DNA of 64,000 bases from an uncultured bacterium. Lineage in GTDB: Bacteria; Cyanobacteriota; Vampirovibrionia; Gastranaerophilales; Gastranaerophilaceae. Of this stretch, positions 24,766 through 33,028 are shown in pieces. Position 1 is the stretch's first letter. Each line of letters starts with the position of its first letter. Both the position numbers and the translations under genes were made by a program. The notes beneath the pieces are model-generated. The model worked only from the letters and a program-made list of their open reading frames with translations. It ran no database searches and had not been told where the DNA came from. The DNA lies in NCBI GenBank assembly GCA_949296355.1, contig CASFPS010000001.1:1-64000 (forward strand), read 5' to 3'.

Positions 24766-24774
24766 TGCTAAAAT
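24766..24774 (+). promoter_or_regulatory. Extended -10 promoter of dprA (leaderless)
   Basis: TG-C-TAAAAT ends six bases before the ATG at 24781, with no Shine-Dalgarno. Confidence 0.6.
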
Positions 24775-24780
24775 TAACCT

Positions 24781-25878
24781 ATGAACAAAAAATACTGGAT
24801 AGCTTTTTCTGCAATTGAGCAGTTGGATTCAACTTTTATTCAGCGGCTTTATAACTACTTTGGCGACATAGAAACCGCATACAAAGCAAGCCTCAATGAT
24901 TTAAAGCAAATTGAGGGTTTGAGTGTTAAAAAAGCCGAAAATTTTATTGAAAAAAAGAAAAATATTAATCCTGATAAAGCTTTGGAGGAAGTTCAGAGGC
25001 GGGGAATAAATTTTGTAACTTTTGATGATACAAAATATCCTTATATGCTGTCTCAAATTTATAATCCGCCGATGACTTTGTATTATAAAGGGGATTTATT
25101 CGGGTGTAATCTTGAAAAGACAGTTGCTTTTGTCGGCTCAAGAAAAGCAAGCTTCAACGGTAAAGAAGGTGTCCGAAAAATTATAAGCGACCTTGCTAAT
25201 ACAGATATTTGTATAGTGTCCGGTCTGGCATCCGGAATTGATTCCGTCTCTCACGAGAGCGCAATTGCGAATAATCTTAAAACAATAGGAGTTATAGCAA
25301 GCGGGTTTGATTATACGTATCCGGCAAGCAATCGCCACTTATATGAGCAAATAGAAAACGGATGCGGTGCAGTTGTTACTGAATACTATCCGACTTTTCA
25401 GCCGATAAAATTCAGGTTTCCGCAAAGAAACAGAATTGTAACAGGACTCTCTTACGGAACTGTTGTCGGAGAAGCTGCAATGAAAAGCGGCGCTTTGATT
25501 TCCGCTAATTTAACTCTGGAGCAGGGAAGAGAGTTGATGTGTATTCCGGGCGCTATAAACAATGTGAATACGGAAGGTGTTTATAAATTAATCAAAGACG
25601 GAGCAAGTATTGTAACTTCAGGCGACGATATTTTGAATGTTCTTAACTGGGAAAAAACACAGAAAGCCGGAGAAGCCGCAAGTGAAAATTTAGACAATAT
25701 TCCGCAAGACCCTGTACAAAAATTAATTTTTGATATAATAAGAGTTGAACCTAAAAGTTTTGATGAGATTCAGGGTTTAACAAAATTAGACACGGAGAGC
25801 CTTCTAACAGCGCTAACAATGATGGAGCTGGAGGGCTTTGCGGAAAAAACGGAAGGTGACAGGTACAAAAGAGTATGA
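24781..25878 (+). CDS. dprA: DNA-processing protein DprA
   Basis: Loads RecA on incoming single-stranded DNA in natural transformation. The 365 residues show an N-terminal HhH-like region, the Rossmann core (VAFVGSRKASFNGKEGVRKI, IVSGLASGIDSVSHESA, ENGCGAVVTEYYP, FRFPQRNRIVTGLS) and a C-terminal winged-helix-like domain. It overlaps topA by four bases, a common DprA-TopA order. Together with comM in this window it suggests the lineage takes up DNA, although no uptake machinery is seen here. Confidence 0.94.
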   Translation: MNKKYWIAFSAIEQLDSTFIQRLYNYFGDIETAYKASLNDLKQIEGLSVKKAENFIEKKKNINPDKALEEVQRRGINFVTFDDTKYPYMLSQIYNPPMTLYYKGDLFGCNLEKTVAFVGSRKASFNGKEGVRKIISDLANTDICIVSGLASGIDSVSHESAIANNLKTIGVIASGFDYTYPASNRHLYEQIENGCGAVVTEYYPTFQPIKFRFPQRNRIVTGLSYGTVVGEAAMKSGALISANLTLEQGRELMCIPGAINNVNTEGVYKLIKDGASIVTSGDDILNVLNWEKTQKAGEAASENLDNIPQDPVQKLIFDIIRVEPKSFDEIQGLTKLDTESLLTALTMMELEGFAEKTEGDRYKRV

Positions 25879-28172
25879 CAACGGCAGCGGCTGAAAAGAA
25901 AACAACAAAACCAAAAAAGGGAAAAGCGCTTGTAATAGTTGAGTCTCCGGCAAAATCTAAAACTATTAAAAAGATTTTAGGAGACGGGTATCAGATAGAA
26001 GCGAGTTTCGGGCATGTAAGAAATCTGCCGGAGAATGTCCTCGGATTTGATGTAAATAATGATTTTAAGCCGACTTATGTCATTATTCCGGAGAAGAAAA
26101 AAGTTGTTACGAAACTGAATGATTTAGCCAAACATTCAGATAAAATTTATCTGGCATCCGACCCCGACAGGGAAGGGGAAGCTATAGCCTGGCATGTCAG
26201 AGAACTTCTGGATGTGCCGGATGATAAAGTTTTCAGGATTGAATTTAATGAAATTACCCCGAAAGCTGTCAAATACGCGGTAGAGCATTCTCGCCAGATT
26301 GATATGGACAAAGTTAAAGCCCAGCAGACAAGACAGATTCTGGATAAACTTGTAGGTTACAAACTTTCGCCGGTTTTGTGGAAACAGCTTGGAAACTACA
26401 GGCTATCTGCCGGAAGAGTTCAATCAGTTGCGCTCAGAATGATTTGCGAAAGAGAAGAAGAAATTGAAGCTTTTGTTCCTAAAGAGTACTGGTCTATTCA
26501 TACAATTATGGATAAAGATGGTAAACTTTTTGAGGCAGAGGTTAATAAATACAAGAATAAAAAACTTGAGATTAATAATGAGGAAGAAGCGAATAAAATA
26601 AAAGAATATCTTCTGAATCCCGAGACTGAATTTGTTGTTGAAAAGGTCACTAAAAAAGAAACAAAAAGAAAGCCGACGGCACCTTTTATAACTTCTACCC
26701 TGCAGCGTGCTGCAAGTTCAAAGCTTGGTTTTGGTGTATCAAAAACAATGCAGGTAGCGCAGAAGCTTTATGAAGGTATAGAAATTGAAGGAACTCCGGT
26801 CGGTCTTATTACTTATATGAGAACCGACAGTGTCAGGATTTCTGACGATGCTCACCAGATGGCAAAAGATTTTATTATCAATAATTATGGTGAAAAATAT
26901 TACCCTCCGACAACAAATGTTTACGTAAAAGGCAAACAAAATGTTCAGGACGCCCACGAAGCTATCAGACCTTCTTATCCTGAGAGAACCCCGGAGAGCA
27001 TAAAACAGTACTTATCTTCTGATCAGTACAAATTGTATAAGCTTATCTGGGACAAATTCATGTCTTCCCAGATGGCGCCTGCAGAGATTGCAAATAAAAC
27101 AATTGATATAAAAGCCGGAGATTATAACCTCAAAGCCGGAACGAGCAAAATCCTCTTTGACGGGTTCTTAAAACTCTATAATGACGCGGAAGAAGATGAA
27201 AAAGATGCGGATGCAAAAATTCCGGATTTAGAGCAGGGTGATAAGGTTAAATGTAAAGAAATTAATCCTAAGCAGCACTTTACCCAGCCGCCTCCGAGAT
27301 ACAATGAAGCCTCTCTTGTAAAGGCTCTTGAGGAGCACGGAATCGGGCGTCCGTCTACTTATGCAACAATTATTACTGTTATTCAGACAAGAAAGTATGT
27401 AGAGAAAAAAGACAAAGCTCTTGTTCCGACTCTTCTCGGCAGAACTGTCTGCAAGCAGCTTGTAAGCCAGTTTGCTGATATTATGGACTACAAATTTACT
27501 GCCGGCATGGAAGAAAAACTGGATAAAATTGCCGAAAAGAAAGCAGTGTGGAATGTAGTCTTGAAGGAATTCTACACTCCGTTTATGGAAGTAGTTAATT
27601 CCGTAATGAAAAGCGGACAGAGAGTTGTTATTGAAAGCGACAAAAAATGCCCTAACTGTGGTCGTGTAATGCTCGTAAAAACAAGCCGTTTCGGAACACA
27701 ATTCTTAGGATGCTCCGGTTATCCTGAATGTAAGACAATAATTTCTCTAAACAACATTGTTGAATTAGACAGTGTTGACGGAGAAAACAAAGAAGCAACA
27801 GTTGAAGAAAAGTGTGAGAAATGCGGCGGCGAGATGGTCTTGAAAGTAGGACCTTACGGAAAATATCTTGAGTGCAAAGAGTGTAAAAACCGCAAAAAAT
27901 ATGTCCGTTCAACAGGCGTCAAATGTCCAAAATGCGGTGAAGGCGTTATTATTGAAAAGAAATCAAAATACGGAAAAATATTCTTTGGCTGCAACAGATA
28001 TCCGGAATGTTCTTACGCATTATGGGATGAGCCTACGGGGAATACCTGTCCGGAATGCGGCGAACTTTTAGTCAAAAAGAATACCAAAAACGGATTATAT
28101 GAAGTTTGTTCAAATAAAACCTGCTCTTTCAGGCGTGAAATGAACGACGGCGAAGAAAAGTCAGCGGAATAA
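25875..28172 (+). CDS. topA: DNA topoisomerase I
   Basis: Type IA topoisomerase that relaxes negative supercoils. The 765 residues show a Toprim domain (VIVESPAKSKTIKKIL, SDPDREGEAIAWH), the active-site tyrosine in GLITYMRTDS, and GRPSTYATII. Four C-terminal zinc ribbons follow (CPNCG.., CEKCGG.., CPKCGEG.., CPECGEL..). One ribbon pair has the cysteines more widely spaced but all appear intact. It is translationally coupled to dprA. Confidence 0.97.
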   Translation: MTTAAAEKKTTKPKKGKALVIVESPAKSKTIKKILGDGYQIEASFGHVRNLPENVLGFDVNNDFKPTYVIIPEKKKVVTKLNDLAKHSDKIYLASDPDREGEAIAWHVRELLDVPDDKVFRIEFNEITPKAVKYAVEHSRQIDMDKVKAQQTRQILDKLVGYKLSPVLWKQLGNYRLSAGRVQSVALRMICEREEEIEAFVPKEYWSIHTIMDKDGKLFEAEVNKYKNKKLEINNEEEANKIKEYLLNPETEFVVEKVTKKETKRKPTAPFITSTLQRAASSKLGFGVSKTMQVAQKLYEGIEIEGTPVGLITYMRTDSVRISDDAHQMAKDFIINNYGEKYYPPTTNVYVKGKQNVQDAHEAIRPSYPERTPESIKQYLSSDQYKLYKLIWDKFMSSQMAPAEIANKTIDIKAGDYNLKAGTSKILFDGFLKLYNDAEEDEKDADAKIPDLEQGDKVKCKEINPKQHFTQPPPRYNEASLVKALEEHGIGRPSTYATIITVIQTRKYVEKKDKALVPTLLGRTVCKQLVSQFADIMDYKFTAGMEEKLDKIAEKKAVWNVVLKEFYTPFMEVVNSVMKSGQRVVIESDKKCPNCGRVMLVKTSRFGTQFLGCSGYPECKTIISLNNIVELDSVDGENKEATVEEKCEKCGGEMVLKVGPYGKYLECKECKNRKKYVRSTGVKCPKCGEGVIIEKKSKYGKIFFGCNRYPECSYALWDEPTGNTCPECGELLVKKNTKNGLYEVCSNKTCSFRREMNDGEEKSAE

Positions 28173-28176
28173 TCGT

Positions 28177-28518
28177 ATGTTTAATGATATTTTTGAAAGG
28201 CTTGCTAAATCAAAATTTAGAAGCCGGTTTAAGCTTAGAGATAAAGAAAAACAGTATATTCAGGACAAAGGATTAGATAAAATCCGCTCTCATGCTGAGG
28301 ATTTTATATCCAAAAGGCTTGCGCCGGCTGATATTTCAAATGACGGAAAGCAAACTCCGATGAGAGGGCATCCTGTATTTATTGCACAGCATGCAACCGC
28401 AACCTGCTGCAGAGGATGTCTTGAAAAATGGCATAAAATTCCTAAAGGAAGAAATTTAACTGATGTAGAACAAAAATACATCGTGGATATAATTATGGAA
28501 TGGATTAAAAGGCAATGA
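28177..28518 (+). CDS. DUF4186 family protein
   Basis: A 113-residue protein of the DUF4186 family. The conserved centre reads RGHPVFIAQHATATCCRGCLEKWHKIPKG, with His and a CCxxC motif that could bind a metal. The function is unknown. It starts four bases after topA and overlaps the next gene by four bases, so it belongs to the dprA operon. Confidence 0.85.
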   Translation: MFNDIFERLAKSKFRSRFKLRDKEKQYIQDKGLDKIRSHAEDFISKRLAPADISNDGKQTPMRGHPVFIAQHATATCCRGCLEKWHKIPKGRNLTDVEQKYIVDIIMEWIKRQ

Positions 28519-28994
28519 GCGAATATAAAACAAATGTAATGCGGATTTTAGATAAAGCTAAAATTAGCTATAAACACTATACTTATGCAGATACTGACGC
28601 AATAAGCGGGACGGAAGTCGCTGCAGTTTTAAAACAAAATCCTGAGCAGGTATTTAAAACACTTGTTACCGCGTCTAAATCCGGAAACCATTATGTATTT
28701 ATGATTCCGGTTGAATGTGAACTTGATTTAAAAAAAGCTGCTTGCGCCGTTGGGGAAAAATCGGTAGAAATGCTTAAGCTAAAAGAGCTTTTACCATTAA
28801 CAGGATATGTGCACGGCGGCTGCTCTCCCATCGGGATGAAAAAACTGTTCAAAACCGTTATAGATTCATCTGCACAAGCATTTGACACAATTATTTTCAG
28901 TGCCGGAAAAATCGGGTATCAGGTTGAATTAAAACCTGATGATTTAAGAAAAATCGTTCCGTTTGAGTTTAAAGAGGTTGTTTTCCAAGCCTGA
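28515..28994 (+). CDS. ybaK: Cys-tRNA(Pro) deacylase, YbaK type
   Basis: A 159-residue editing enzyme of the YbaK/EbsC family that hydrolyses Cys mischarged on tRNA(Pro). Family features include a conserved Lys in VFKTLV, YVHGGCSPIGMKK, and the C-terminal LKPDDLRKI. The start overlaps the DUF4186 stop as ATGA. Its 3' end overlaps the convergent DUF2023 gene by 26 bases. Confidence 0.9.
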   Translation: MSEYKTNVMRILDKAKISYKHYTYADTDAISGTEVAAVLKQNPEQVFKTLVTASKSGNHYVFMIPVECELDLKKAACAVGEKSVEMLKLKELLPLTGYVHGGCSPIGMKKLFKTVIDSSAQAFDTIIFSAGKIGYQVELKPDDLRKIVPFEFKEVVFQA

Positions 28995-29400
28995 TTTCAT
29001 TGTTTTTTATTTTCATATATCTTTCACATTGCTTAACTCTGTCGTAGCCGAGCATTATCCCGAGCATAAAATCCTGTTCGGGAGTCAGTTCGTTCAGTTT
29101 AGGGCTAAAAGTTCTTACTACATCAACACATTCCTTTGTTCCAAAATACACGTTAATTTTTTTTGGGTCGACATCGTGAATTAAATAACTAATATGTTCT
29201 TTTTTTAGTTTGTTTTCAATGCTTTCTTTATATTTGGATTTTTCAGTGGTTAAAATAAGGTTTCGGATTCCTTTTTTAAATTCATATATATGGTGGTGAA
29301 AAACTCTTAAATCAGCAATCTCTGCCATAGAAGCAGGATTTTTCCCTCTGTAAACAGGACTCACTCCACTCTGGTACATAATAACTTTTGGAACAAACAT
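28969..29400 (-). CDS. DUF2023 family protein under palindromic operator
   Basis: A 143-residue soluble protein. From residue 25 it matches DUF2023: VFHHHIYEFKKGIRNLILTT, then INVYFGTKECVDVV and a Glu/Asp-rich helix. The biochemical role is unknown. The Shine-Dalgarno (GAAGGAG) supports the start at 29400, which gives about 24 residues before the domain. A strong promoter with a 22-base palindrome over the start site lies upstream, implying tight repression, perhaps by a metal-responsive regulator. Confidence 0.78.
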   Translation of the reverse strand: MFVPKVIMYQSGVSPVYRGKNPASMAEIADLRVFHHHIYEFKKGIRNLILTTEKSKYKESIENKLKKEHISYLIHDVDPKKINVYFGTKECVDVVRTFSPKLNELTPEQDFMLGIMLGYDRVKQCERYMKIKNNEIRLGKQPL

Positions 29401-29415
29401 AATTACTCCTTCTAA

Positions 29416-29472
29416 AAAGTTAGGATATTCTAACTTTAATATTATATTAAACTATGTTTGTTATTCTGTCAA
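29416..29472 (-). promoter_or_regulatory. Promoter plus palindromic operator of the DUF2023 gene
   Basis: On the minus strand TTGACA (29472-29467) is followed after 17 bases by TAATAT (or after 20 by TATAAT at 29446-29441). The perfect palindrome AAAGTTAG-N6-CTAACTTT at 29416-29437 covers the predicted transcription start. The TTAG...CTAA core resembles DtxR/IdeR-type boxes more than Fur boxes. Confidence 0.65.
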
Positions 29473-29488
29473 AGTGAATTTTGAAAAA

Positions 29489-29523
29489 GTTAATGCCGGC
29501 TTTACCAAGCCGGCATTAACTTT
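29489..29523. terminator. Terminator of the M16 protease gene
   Basis: A 14-base-pair stem (GTTAATGCCGGCTT / AAGCCGGCATTAAC, loop of four) has T runs in both directions. It lies right after the leftward protease stop. Confidence 0.85.
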
Positions 29524-32094
29524 TTATTTAACATCGGATTGAATAATATTGTTATTAAAATATTTATTTGCAACGCTCATTATATCGGAAGCCGTAACTT
29601 CATCAATCATTTTAATATATTCATTCAGGAAATCATACCCGAACCCGTAAGTCTCAAAAATCCCGATATTGGAAGCTTTTTCGGAATTTGTTTCCATTGC
29701 AATTATGAAACTTCCTTTGAGCCTGTCTTTTGCGTCCTGAAGCTCCGTATCGGATACAAATTCCATCTTAAATCTTTCGATTTCTTTAAGAATTTTTTCT
29801 CTTGAATAATTAAGAGTATCCGGATTTGTACCGATGTAGGCAAAGAATGTACCTGCAAGCATTTGCGGAGAATAGCTTGAACCCAGCTGATAAGCAAGTC
29901 CGTCCTGCTCTCTGAGGTTTCTGAACAGTCTTGAGCTCATGCCGGAGCCGAGAATTGTATTCATAACCTTCAGGGTTACAAAATCTTTTTTATTCTGAAC
30001 ACCTGCAGTCTGCCAGCCGATAAATAGCCATGAGGTTTTCAAATCTTTAATTGTCTGAGAAACTGTTTTGGGCGCAGCTGCTTTTGTAACTCTGTAATTT
30101 GCATAATTTACAGCAGGCGAATTTGTGTCCTTAAGGATTGAACCAAATTCTGTAATCATTTTTTGCGGGTCAACATTTCCGTTTATTGAAACGATGACGT
30201 TTTTAGAATCCAGAATTTTATTATAATACTTTACAATATCCTCCCTCTGTATAGCAGGAAGTGTTTTTTCCAGGATTTTATTTGAATGTGAATATACGCT
30301 TCCTTCAAATATTATTGTCTTAAAGTTTTCCAGAGCAACATTCATCGGAACATCTCTCTGCTGGCGGATTCTGTTTAAGATTTCCGAACGCTTCTTTTCT
30401 ATTTCATAATCGTCAAAAGTTGCGTTATTCATAATTTCATCTAAAATTTCAATAGTTTTATCAAGCTGGGCAGTGGTTGTCTGCACATTTATTACAAAGA
30501 AATCTTCGCTGCTTGAAGGTGAAATTATAATCCCGTTTTCGTCCATAATCTGGGCAAGCTCCTGAGCGGAATATTTCATTGTTCCTTTTGTCATAACTGC
30601 AGCTGCTAAAGTACCTTCACCCGGAATGCTTTCTAAAAATTCTCCGCCTTTTGCAATAATACTCATTGCAATAATATCGTTATTTTTATTCTGATTTACA
30701 AGCAGAGTTGTTCCGTTATCAATCAGATATTTTGCAGTTCCGTTGTGTTCGGAAACCTTTGCTGCAGTATGGGTTTTTGCTTCCTTAACCTGCTTTGCTC
30801 CTTTCATTGAATCCGGCAAAACTATAGAAACCGCGCTTCTGTTAACTCCTAAGTATTTTTTAGCCGCATTTACAACTTCATCCGCCGTAACCTGCTTTAT
30901 TCCGTCCACATAAGTGTCATACAATTCAGAACTGTTTGTAAGTGCCATTATATAGCCGAGTTCGGAAGAGATATTAGAAGTCGATTCTCTGGAATAATAC
31001 GTATCCTGAACAATTACATTTTTTGCTCTTTGTAACTCTTCGTCAGTAATTCCGTATTTCTGAAGATGGGTTATTTCTTCAAAGATTGATTTTTCAAGTT
31101 TTTCAAGGCTTGTAGGAATAAAGTTTGCGCTTATATATAAGATTCCGTCATCTCTGTAGCTTCCGTTTGCAGCTGATATTGAGTATGCAAGCCCCTTTTG
31201 TTCTTTAATATCTCTATATAGTCTTGAAGATTTTCCGCCGCCTAAAATTTCAGCCAGAACATCGAGCGCAAAAGTCTCTTTGTCTGAAATATTTACTCCT
31301 CTAAAGCCTATCATCATATAGCCGGATTGCGTGTCAGTGTAATCTACTTTGCGTTTTTGACCTTGGAGAAGGCTTTCTTTTATGTAGTGCTTGTTAACAG
31401 GTTTTCTGTATTCCTGATTAAATGCCTGCTGGACTTTTGCAACAGCTTTTTCCGGCTCGACATCACCAACAACAAGAGTTACCATATTTGAAGGCGCATA
31501 GAAATTATTGAAATATTCAAGGATTTCTTCTCTTCTTATTGTTCCGATAATATCTGCAGAACCGATAACTTTTCTTTTATAAGGATGTTTTGTATACATC
31601 ATCTCGTTTAAGTTGTCATAAACTTTTGTAGAAGGAGTATTGCCGTCTTTTGCAATTTCCTCAAGCACAACTTTTCTTTCTTTTTCAAGTTCTTTTCTCG
31701 GAATCTGCGGGTTAAGAAGCATATCTGAATGTAATTCCATTGCCGTATCAAAATATTCAGAAGGGATTGTTATATAGTAGTGCGTAAAGTCTTTGCTTGT
31801 TGCAGCATTAACAACCGCGCCTTTTGATTCAAGGATTCTGTCAAAATCACCGGTCGGGTGTTTTTTTGTTCCTTTGAAAAACAAATGTTCCAAAAAGTGA
31901 GCAACTCCGTTATTTGTGTCATTTTCATTAATAGAACCTGTTTTAATCCAGGTATCTATAGTGACAATCGGGTTATCTTTGATTGGATAAACAACAACAG
32001 TCTGCCCGTTCGGAAGTTTCTGTACTGTATAATCCGCTGCATAGCAGGATACAGTTACTAAAAATAACGCCAGTATAATTAATAATTTTCTCAT
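29524..32094 (-). CDS. Exported M16 family zinc peptidase, two-domain fusion
   Basis: An 856-residue protein with a signal peptide (about residues 1-20) and two M16 halves in one chain. The N-terminal half has the inverted zinc motif HFLEH at residues 66-70 and a downstream acidic cluster (EKERKVVLEEIAKDGN) that supplies the third ligand. The C-terminal half (from about residue 440) lacks HxxEH and is the non-catalytic partner. VSC at residues 15-17 could be a weak lipobox. It likely degrades peptides in the periplasm. A Shine-Dalgarno (GAGGGG) precedes it; the gene stands alone. Confidence 0.92.
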   Translation of the reverse strand: MRKLLIILALFLVTVSCYAADYTVQKLPNGQTVVVYPIKDNPIVTIDTWIKTGSINENDTNNGVAHFLEHLFFKGTKKHPTGDFDRILESKGAVVNAATSKDFTHYYITIPSEYFDTAMELHSDMLLNPQIPRKELEKERKVVLEEIAKDGNTPSTKVYDNLNEMMYTKHPYKRKVIGSADIIGTIRREEILEYFNNFYAPSNMVTLVVGDVEPEKAVAKVQQAFNQEYRKPVNKHYIKESLLQGQKRKVDYTDTQSGYMMIGFRGVNISDKETFALDVLAEILGGGKSSRLYRDIKEQKGLAYSISAANGSYRDDGILYISANFIPTSLEKLEKSIFEEITHLQKYGITDEELQRAKNVIVQDTYYSRESTSNISSELGYIMALTNSSELYDTYVDGIKQVTADEVVNAAKKYLGVNRSAVSIVLPDSMKGAKQVKEAKTHTAAKVSEHNGTAKYLIDNGTTLLVNQNKNNDIIAMSIIAKGGEFLESIPGEGTLAAAVMTKGTMKYSAQELAQIMDENGIIISPSSSEDFFVINVQTTTAQLDKTIEILDEIMNNATFDDYEIEKKRSEILNRIRQQRDVPMNVALENFKTIIFEGSVYSHSNKILEKTLPAIQREDIVKYYNKILDSKNVIVSINGNVDPQKMITEFGSILKDTNSPAVNYANYRVTKAAAPKTVSQTIKDLKTSWLFIGWQTAGVQNKKDFVTLKVMNTILGSGMSSRLFRNLREQDGLAYQLGSSYSPQMLAGTFFAYIGTNPDTLNYSREKILKEIERFKMEFVSDTELQDAKDRLKGSFIIAMETNSEKASNIGIFETYGFGYDFLNEYIKMIDEVTASDIMSVANKYFNNNIIQSDVK

Positions 32095-32194
32095 AAAATC
32101 CCCTCTTCAAACTCTATTATAAATATATAGTAATATATTCCAAAGAGAATTTCCAGCCGGATATGTATAATAATTGTAAAAAACCTCTTAAATA

Positions 32195-32203
32195 TGATAT
32201 TAT
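32195..32203 (+). promoter_or_regulatory. Extended -10 promoter of the orphan HEPN gene (leaderless)
   Basis: TG-A-TATTAT ends six bases before the ATG at 32210. A TTGTAA lies 18 bases upstream of the hexamer, as at lptC. Confidence 0.55.
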
Positions 32204-32209
32204 CAACTT

Positions 32210-32608
32210 ATGGAAACTCTTGATTTAACATCTTTCGAAAAAGCTTTGAACAGTTTATTTGAAGTAAATGAAGTATACAATTCTGATAAAAATAATCTCA
32301 TTACCAGAGATTCTATGATACAGAGATTTGAATATACATATTTGCTTTCTTTGAAAATGATAAAACGTTATCTTGCAAAGAGTGCATTTGTGTTTGAAAA
32401 CCTCGAAGGAATGAGTTTCAATGAAATGATTCGTCAGGCAAATAAAATGGGGCTTTTGCGTTCAAATCTGGAAAAATGGGATGATTACAGACAAAAGAGA
32501 AATCTCACGTCACATACTTATGATGAAGAAGCTGCAAAAAGTGTTGTTTCCATAATAGAAGATTTTGCTCTGGAAGCAGAGTTTTTACTTACCAGTTTGA
32601 AGAAATAA
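32210..32608 (+). CDS. Orphan HI0074-type HEPN protein
   Basis: A 132-residue helical protein of the nucleotidyltransferase substrate-binding (HI0074) family, part of the HEPN superfamily. The motif R-x4-H-x-Y is intact in RNLTSHTY, so RNase activity is possible. It is a paralogue of the 49736-50152 protein (shared RFEYTY/RFEFTY, MSFN.MIR and LEKW blocks). Unlike that copy it has no nucleotidyltransferase partner downstream; the 270 bases after it contain none. It may be an unpartnered toxin, or be neutralised by the distant partner. Confidence 0.8.
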   Translation: METLDLTSFEKALNSLFEVNEVYNSDKNNLITRDSMIQRFEYTYLLSLKMIKRYLAKSAFVFENLEGMSFNEMIRQANKMGLLRSNLEKWDDYRQKRNLTSHTYDEEAAKSVVSIIEDFALEAEFLLTSLKK

Positions 32609-32726
32609 GAGGTTCAAGTGCCGGAAGAAGAGAAAAAATATTAATAATATCGTAAATTTGTTTTAACTGTTTAGCAGAACAGGCTGATAGAAGTGTTACA
32701 ATATTTTCTATTATGCCAGATGTAGG

Positions 32727-32746
32727 TGTAGGATTCGAATCCTACA
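32727..32746. repeat. Perfect 20-base palindrome
   Basis: TGTAGGATTC and its exact complement GAATCCTACA abut. The shape resembles a tRNA T-arm but no tRNA can be folded around it. The outer TGTAGGAT/ATCCTACA matches the ends of the family C hairpins in this window, so it may be a collapsed copy. The rest of the 32609-32882 gap shows only a small hairpin at about 32763-32782. Confidence 0.5.
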
Positions 32747-32882
32747 TTGCTGCATAAAAAATCCTTTCTTTTTTAAGGATAAAACCGGTAAATAAAATTT
32801 GCTATTTGATAAAAAAATAATTCATATAGAGGATGTGGAATAATAATAATAATAGATTTATTAATAAATGAAGGAGATTTAT

Positions 32883-33014
32883 ATGATTTCAAGATTAATC
32901 AGCAGATTGGGTGAAAAAAAATTATGCATAGCATTGATAGTGATAGGCGGTATCATCCTCTTGATTGCCAATTATTTTTATCAACAGCAGCTAAATAGCT
33001 TTATGGGTTCATAG
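32883..33014 (+). CDS. Small single-span membrane protein, 43 residues
   Basis: A short frame with a strong Shine-Dalgarno (AAGGAG, seven bases before ATG). It encodes a basic N-terminus (RLISRLGEKK), one hydrophobic helix of about 18 residues (ALIVIGGIILLIANYF) and a polar tail. It lies 14 bases before the DUF3137 gene and is probably translated from the same mRNA. The function is unknown; a partner role for the DUF3137 protein is plausible. Confidence 0.6.
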   Translation: MISRLISRLGEKKLCIALIVIGGIILLIANYFYQQQLNSFMGS

Positions 33015-33028
33015 TTTGAGAAAATAAT

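Larger units (their letters stand above)
24083..24780. repeat. Repeat-filled intergenic region between TPR gene and dprA
   Basis: About 690 bases without a gene. From left to right it holds a GGGGTAAATG core at the TPR stop, the MITE-like element 24122-24255, and a G/C-rich segment (24255-24480) partly inverted relative to 43781-43830. It ends with an inverted copy of the 115-base repeat (24533-24604; other copies at 43361, 43631 and 59843) and the hairpin 24704-24737 (GATGCGGTAAATC / GATTTACCGCATC). Open frames at 24270-24569 are repeat DNA. Confidence 0.75.

Noticed and set aside
32727-32746. tRNA T-arm-like sequence (GGATTCGAATCC)
   Set aside because: No acceptor, anticodon or D arm can be folded around it; the sequence is a perfect palindrome with ends like family C hairpins.
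32609-32882. Search for a degraded nucleotidyltransferase after the orphan HEPN gene
   Set aside because: No frame shows the GS-x10-D-x-D motif or similarity to the partner at 50149-50448.
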